Positions 60,471 to 64,000 of a stretch of 64,000 bases of DNA are shown piece after piece. The stretch spans positions 62,001 to 126,000 of the forward strand of contig JOBE01000029.1 in the NCBI GenBank assembly GCA_000717735.1. Direction: 5' to 3'. Position 1 is the first letter of the stretch. Each line of letters begins with the position of its first letter. Both the position numbers and the translations under genes were made by a program. This DNA is from Streptomyces griseoluteus (GTDB lineage Bacteria; Actinomycetota; Actinomycetes; Streptomycetales; Streptomycetaceae). Under the pieces are notes generated by a model, which made no database searches, was not told the DNA's origin, and saw only the letters and a list, made by a program, of their open reading frames with translations.

Positions 60471-61157
60471 ATGAACGACCGGCAGCAAGCGGCAGGACGG
60501 GGGACAGCGGCGGTGGCACGGACGGCACGACGGCGGGACGGGCACGTCACCCAGGAACGGATGCTGGAAGAGGCCATGGCGGCGATCGCCGAGGACGGCC
60601 TCGCCTCCCTCACCATGTCGGCGCTCGCGGAGCGGCTCGGCACGAGCGGCGGCCACATCCTGTACTACTTCGGCAGCAAGGACCTGCTGCTGCTCGCCGC
60701 GCTCCGGTGGAGCGAGGCCGCGCTCGCCGAGGAGCGCCGCGCGCTGCTGTCCCGGCGCACCACGGCCGAGCGCAAGCTCGACCACTTCCTCCGCCTCTAC
60801 CTGCCGCGCGGCCCGCGCGACCCGCGCTGGACCCTGTGGATCGAGCTCTGGGCCCGCACCCCCGGCAACAGCGCCCTCCGCGAGGCCCAGGAGGAACTCG
60901 ACCGGGGCTGGCAGGAGGACCTGGAGGCCCTCCTCGCGGCGGGCGTCGCGCGACGGCGTTTCGCACCGCTCGACGCGGGCGCCCGCGCCTCCGAACTCCT
61001 GGCTCTGCTCGACGGGTTGAGCACCAGGGTCGTCCTGGGCCAGGAGTCCGGCCGTGACCCGCGGCCCGCCCTGGAGGCGGCACGCTCGGCCGCGCGGGCG
61101 CTCGTCGCCCCGTTCACGTCCGGCACCACCGACTCTCAGGCGGACGAGGCGAAGTGA
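60471..61157 (+). CDS. TetR family regulator
   Basis: 228 residues. N-terminal TetR helix-turn-helix: TQERMLEEAMAAIAEDGLASLTMSALAERLGTSGGHILYYFGSKDLLL. The rest is a helical ligand domain (LYLPRGPRDPRWTLWIELWARTPGN) like those of regulators of nucleobase or fatty-acid genes. It is divergent from the NCS1/amidohydrolase genes, with the 37-bp palindrome between, so it likely represses them and responds to their substrate. Confidence 0.9.
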   Translation: MNDRQQAAGRGTAAVARTARRRDGHVTQERMLEEAMAAIAEDGLASLTMSALAERLGTSGGHILYYFGSKDLLLLAALRWSEAALAEERRALLSRRTTAERKLDHFLRLYLPRGPRDPRWTLWIELWARTPGNSALREAQEELDRGWQEDLEALLAAGVARRRFAPLDAGARASELLALLDGLSTRVVLGQESGRDPRPALEAARSAARALVAPFTSGTTDSQADEAK

Positions 61158-61164
61158 CGGACGG

Positions 61165-62607
61165 TCAGCCCCGGTAGGCCTCCAGGAGACGCAGCCACGC
61201 CTCGCTCAGCGTCGGGTACGAGGGAACGGCGTGCCACAGACGGGCGATCGGGACCTCGCCGACGACCGCGACCGTCGCCGAGTGGACGAGCTCGCCGATG
61301 CCCGGACCGACGAAGGAGGCGCCGAGCACGACCTCGCGGTCGAGGTCGACGACCATCCGGGCGTGCCCCCGGTAGCCCTGGGCGTAGAGCCCGGCCCCGG
61401 CGACCTGCCGCATGTCGAGGTCCACGGCCCTGGCCCGGTACCCGGCCCGCTCGGCCTCGGCGAGGCTGAGGCCGACGGCCGCCGCCTCGGGGTCGCAGAA
61501 CACCACCTGGGGTACGGCGGAGTGGTCGGCGGTCGCCGCGTGCGCGCCCCAGCTCCCGTCGTCGAGGGCCCCGGCGCCCTGCGCGCGGGCGGCGATGGCG
61601 GCACCGGCGATCCGGGCCTGGTACTTGCCCTGATGGGTCAGGAGCGCCCGGTGGTTGACGTCCCCGACGGCGTACAGCCAGTCGCTGCCGGTGACCCTGA
61701 GGGTGTCGTCCACGTCGAGCCACGAGCCCGGCTCAAGACCGACCTTCTCCAGGCCGATGTCCTCGGTGCGCGGCGCCCGGCCGGTCGCGAAGAGGACCTC
61801 GTCGCCGTCGACGTGGTCGCCGCCCTCCAGGACCACGGTGACCGGTCCCGCACCCCCGTCGCGTACCACCGCGCTGACCGTGACGCCGGTGCGCACGTCC
61901 GCGCCGCGCGTGGTCAGGGCGGCGGCCACGTGCTCGCCGACGAAGGGCTCCATCCGGGGCAGCAGGCCCCCGCCCCGTACCAGCATGGTGACCTTCGACC
62001 CGAGGGCCTGCCAGGCGGTGGCCATCTCCACGCCGACCACTCCCCCGCCGACGACGATCAGCCGCTCGGGCACGCGGTCGGCGCTGGTCGCCTCTCGGCT
62101 GGTCCAGGGCCGGGCCCCGACGAGGCCGGGCAGCTCCGGGAGGACGGCGCGGCTGCCGGTGCAGACGGCGACCGCGTGCCGGGCGGTGAGTACGTGGTGC
62201 TCGCCCTCGGGCCCGGTGACGCCGACCCGGCGGGGCCCGAGGAGGCGGCCGTGGCCCCGATGGATCCGTACGCCGACGGAGTCCAGCCAGTCCACCTGGC
62301 CGGCGTCCTTCCAGTGGCCGACGACCTCGTCCCGGTGGGCGAAGACCTCAAGGGCGTCCAGCGGACCGTAGACCGACTCCCGCAGACCGGCGACCTTCCG
62401 GGCGTCGGAGCGGGCCAGCGCGGGGCGGAGCAGCGCCTTGCTCGGCATGCACGCCCAGTACGAGCACTCGCCGCCGATCAGCTCGCTCTCGACGATCGCG
62501 GCGCTGAGGCCGGCGGCCCGCACCCGGTCGACGACGTTCTCCCCCACCGGGCCCGCGCCGAGGACCACCACGTCGTACTCGCGCGCGTCTTCCACCGTTC
62601 GTGTCAT
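61165..62607 (-). CDS. FAD-dependent pyridine nucleotide-disulfide oxidoreductase
   Basis: 480 residues from ATG 62607. FAD site VVVLGAGPVGENVVDRV, redox pair GGECSYWACMPSK with Cys48 and Cys53 (spaced CxxxxC, as in dihydrolipoamide/mycothione reductases), NAD site VVGGGVVGVEMATAW, ATGRAPRTEDIGLE and LYAVGDVNHRALLTHQGKYQA. Its C-terminal HAVPSYPTLSEAW resembles the His-Glu pair of the family. It reduces a disulfide or a related acceptor with NAD(P)H; mercuric reductase is less likely as there is no extra Cys at the end. It is convergent with the TetR gene. Confidence 0.9.
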   Translation of the reverse strand: MTRTVEDAREYDVVVLGAGPVGENVVDRVRAAGLSAAIVESELIGGECSYWACMPSKALLRPALARSDARKVAGLRESVYGPLDALEVFAHRDEVVGHWKDAGQVDWLDSVGVRIHRGHGRLLGPRRVGVTGPEGEHHVLTARHAVAVCTGSRAVLPELPGLVGARPWTSREATSADRVPERLIVVGGGVVGVEMATAWQALGSKVTMLVRGGGLLPRMEPFVGEHVAAALTTRGADVRTGVTVSAVVRDGGAGPVTVVLEGGDHVDGDEVLFATGRAPRTEDIGLEKVGLEPGSWLDVDDTLRVTGSDWLYAVGDVNHRALLTHQGKYQARIAGAAIAARAQGAGALDDGSWGAHAATADHSAVPQVVFCDPEAAAVGLSLAEAERAGYRARAVDLDMRQVAGAGLYAQGYRGHARMVVDLDREVVLGASFVGPGIGELVHSATVAVVGEVPIARLWHAVPSYPTLSEAWLRLLEAYRG

Positions 62608-62721
62608 GGGTCCCAGTCTGGCGCAGTGATCAGGAATAGCGCGGCTCGATACGCCGTTGTGCCGGGCGAGTCCCCAGGGGACCGTGAGGACACCCGCCAG
62701 GAGACCCCGAAAGGTAGGAAC

Positions 62722-63087
62722 ATGAGCACCGTAGAGCTCACCAAGGACAACTTCGACGAGATCGTGAGCGGCAACGAATTCGTCCTGATCGACTTCTGGG
62801 CTTCCTGGTGCGGTCCCTGCCGTCAGTTCGGGCCTGTATTCGAGGCGGCCTCCGAGCGCCACCAGGACCTGGTGTTCGCCAAGGTGGACACCGAGGCGCA
62901 GCAGGAGCTGGCCGCCGCGTTCGAGATCCGCTCCATCCCGACGCTGATGATCGTGCGCGACAACGTGGCCGTGTTCGCGCAGCCCGGGGCGCTGCCGGAG
63001 ACCGCGCTCGAGGACGTCATCGGGCAGGCGCGCAAGCTGGACATGGACGAGGTCCGCAAGTCCATCGAGGACTCCAAGGCGAAGTGA
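62722..63087 (+). CDS. trxA: Thioredoxin
   Basis: 121 residues from ATG 62722 (AGGTAGGAA upstream). Classical WCGPC active site (Cys30, Cys33), VLIDFWASWCGPCRQFGPVF, cis-Pro SIPTLM near 80. The C-terminal tail (MDEVRKSIEDSKAK) is longer than usual and helical. It carries electrons to cytosolic disulfide targets. It stands alone with its own strong terminator; the divergent flavin reductase might share a redox function. Confidence 0.93.
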   Translation: MSTVELTKDNFDEIVSGNEFVLIDFWASWCGPCRQFGPVFEAASERHQDLVFAKVDTEAQQELAAAFEIRSIPTLMIVRDNVAVFAQPGALPETALEDVIGQARKLDMDEVRKSIEDSKAK

Positions 63088-63092
63088 CCCAC

Positions 63093-63133
63093 CGCGAGGG
63101 GGGTACGGGAGAGTCTCCCGTACCCCCCTCGCG
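63093..63133. terminator. Strong terminator after trxA
   Basis: A 19-base perfect stem, CGCGAGGGGGGTACGGGAG and CTCCCGTACCCCCCTCGCG, with loop AGT starts six bases after the thioredoxin stop. Confidence 0.85.
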
Positions 63134-63235
63134 TGCGTGCGGACGGGTACGGTTCGCGATCTCGGGGTCGAGTTCCGGCCATTCGGCGAGGCAGCCGGGC
63201 GACGGGGCGGCGGACTCCCCTCAAGGGGGCATTTG

Positions 63236-63529
63236 TCAGCCCGTGGGGCCCGGCGCCCCTCGGTCGCGTGCCGCGGGGCGGACCAGCGCCGTCAGGCCGT
63301 AGTCGAGCTCGCGCCCGTCGACGAGGAGCGCCTCGACCGTCCGCGTCTCGGGGTCGATGTCCGCCATCACGCCGTGCCCTTCGTAGATGGGGTAACCCGA
63401 CTCGCCGCGCCGCCCTGTCGCCTCGACCACGGCCGAGCGGACCGCGCTGTCCGTCACGGAGGCGTCGCCCCGGTCCTCGACGTGCGAGGGTACAAGGAGG
63501 ATCTCGAATCGCTTCGGAACTGTGCTCAT
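63236..63529 (-). CDS. Hypothetical protein, 97 residues
   Basis: Starts at ATG 63529 as MSTVPKRFEILLVPSHVEDR, then SGYPIYEGHGVMADIDPETRTVEALLVDGREL; it is a small soluble alpha/beta protein. I do not recognise the family. Homologues of this kind are common in Streptomyces. The 102-bp gap between its stop and the thioredoxin terminator holds nothing else. Confidence 0.65.
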   Translation of the reverse strand: MSTVPKRFEILLVPSHVEDRGDASVTDSAVRSAVVEATGRRGESGYPIYEGHGVMADIDPETRTVEALLVDGRELDYGLTALVRPAARDRGAPGPTG

Positions 63530-63546
63530 GAACCGACGCTAAACGC

Positions 63547-64000
63547 TCAGCTGGACTCCCGCCGGACGACCCGCGAGGCCATCAGGTCGCTGGTACGGGG
63601 TGGGGCCTCCGGCTCCCGTACGGCCCGGTCGACCAGCTCGGCAAGCTCGCGGCCGATCACCATGTCGATCCGCACGGTGCTGAGCCGGGGCCGCAGCAGC
63701 CGGCCGAGGAGCAGGTCGTCGGCGCCGACGACGGCGGTCTCCGCGGGCACCGCGACGCCCGCGTCCTGGAGCGCCCGCATCAGGAGCATCGCGTACTCGT
63801 CGTTGTAGGCGAAGACACCGTCGAGGTCCAGCGCGCGCCAGCGCGCGGCGAGCGCGTTCGCGGACTCCTCCTCGTACCGCAGCGGCAGGGGTACGACGGT
63901 CGCGCCGGTGCCGGCGACGGCGCGCCGGGCGCCTTCGAGGCGGGGGCCGGAGAACATGGCGAGTCCCGGCTCCTCGGGCACGACGACGCCGATCCGGCGG
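63547..64000 (-). CDS. LacI-family regulator, C-terminal part (cut by window edge)
   Basis: 151 residues visible, reading from the right edge: RRIGVVVPEEPGLAMFSGPR then ALAARWRALDLDGVFAYNDEYAMLLMRALQDAGVAVPAETAVVGADDL. This is the LacI/GalR ligand-binding half, and the stop is at 63547. The helix-turn-helix is outside the window. It may respond to a sugar; whether it is the regulator of the 35-bp elements cannot be known from here. Confidence 0.85.
   Translation of the reverse strand, partial: RRIGVVVPEEPGLAMFSGPRLEGARRAVAGTGATVVPLPLRYEEESANALAARWRALDLDGVFAYNDEYAMLLMRALQDAGVAVPAETAVVGADDLLLGRLLRPRLSTVRIDMVIGRELAELVDRAVREPEAPPRTSDLMASRVVRRESS

Overview
The window is high-GC (about 72 percent) DNA with Streptomyces-type genes: GTG and TTG starts, 4-base stop/start overlaps, and actinobacterial families such as DUF6153, DinB/DUF664 and an StrD-type nucleotidyltransferase. 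No rRNA, tRNA, CRISPR array or intact insertion sequence was seen. All assignments come from reading translated sequence and motifs; no database search was possible.

Layout. (1) 1-3840: a ragged patch with a truncated collagen-like gene, a small S24/S26 peptidase-like gene, an AraC regulator, and remnants of a GH31 glycosidase, an XRE-cupin regulator and an MFS pump. (2) 3961-6516 (minus): persulfide/sulfite module of MBL-rhodanese, rhodanese and TSUP exporter. It is separated from pncB (plus) by two CsoR/CstR-like palindromes. (3) 8211-9530: a methyltransferase-NUDIX fusion. (4) 10548-17462: a poly-gamma-glutamate-type operon (CapA/PgsA, a double-HAMP membrane sensor, PgsB with a repeat tail, PgsC, NlpC/P60 hydrolase).

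(5) 18734-50414: the main feature, a gene cluster of the acarbose/acarviostatin (C7-cyclitol pseudo-oligosaccharide) type. It encodes a 2-epi-5-epi-valiolone synthase, a ROK kinase, a cupin, dTDP-glucose synthase and 4,6-dehydratase, a class III 4-aminotransferase, a three-gene ABC-2 exporter, two starch-synthase-like (pseudo)glycosyltransferases (one fused to a HAD phosphatase), a GlgC-like nucleotidyltransferase, an amylomaltase, two large secreted GH13 amylases (one broken) and a PfkB kinase. Several genes differ from the acarbose set as I know it: a radical SAM protein with extra cysteines, a GMC oxidoreductase, an aldo/keto reductase, an APH/maltokinase-like kinase, a cupin and an RmlD-like reductase. 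They may supply the epimerase, kinase and redox steps differently. A 35-bp element is shared by the promoters of the 18.7-kb operon and the divergent rmlA/aminotransferase pair. It suggests one cluster regulator, plausibly of the LacI/MalR kind, but no such regulator gene lies in the cluster.

(6) 50804-52892: a 101-residue precursor-like protein translationally coupled to an MvdD-like ATP-grasp ligase, followed by an NAD(P)-binding protein; this could be a small graspetide-like RiPP locus. (7) 52982-64000: ordinary genes: SDR, pirin, TPR, a copper-type DUF6153/DUF305 pair behind a CsoR-like site, an amidohydrolase and NCS1 permease with a TetR regulator and a 37-bp palindrome, a flavin disulfide reductase, thioredoxin, and a truncated LacI regulator at the right edge.
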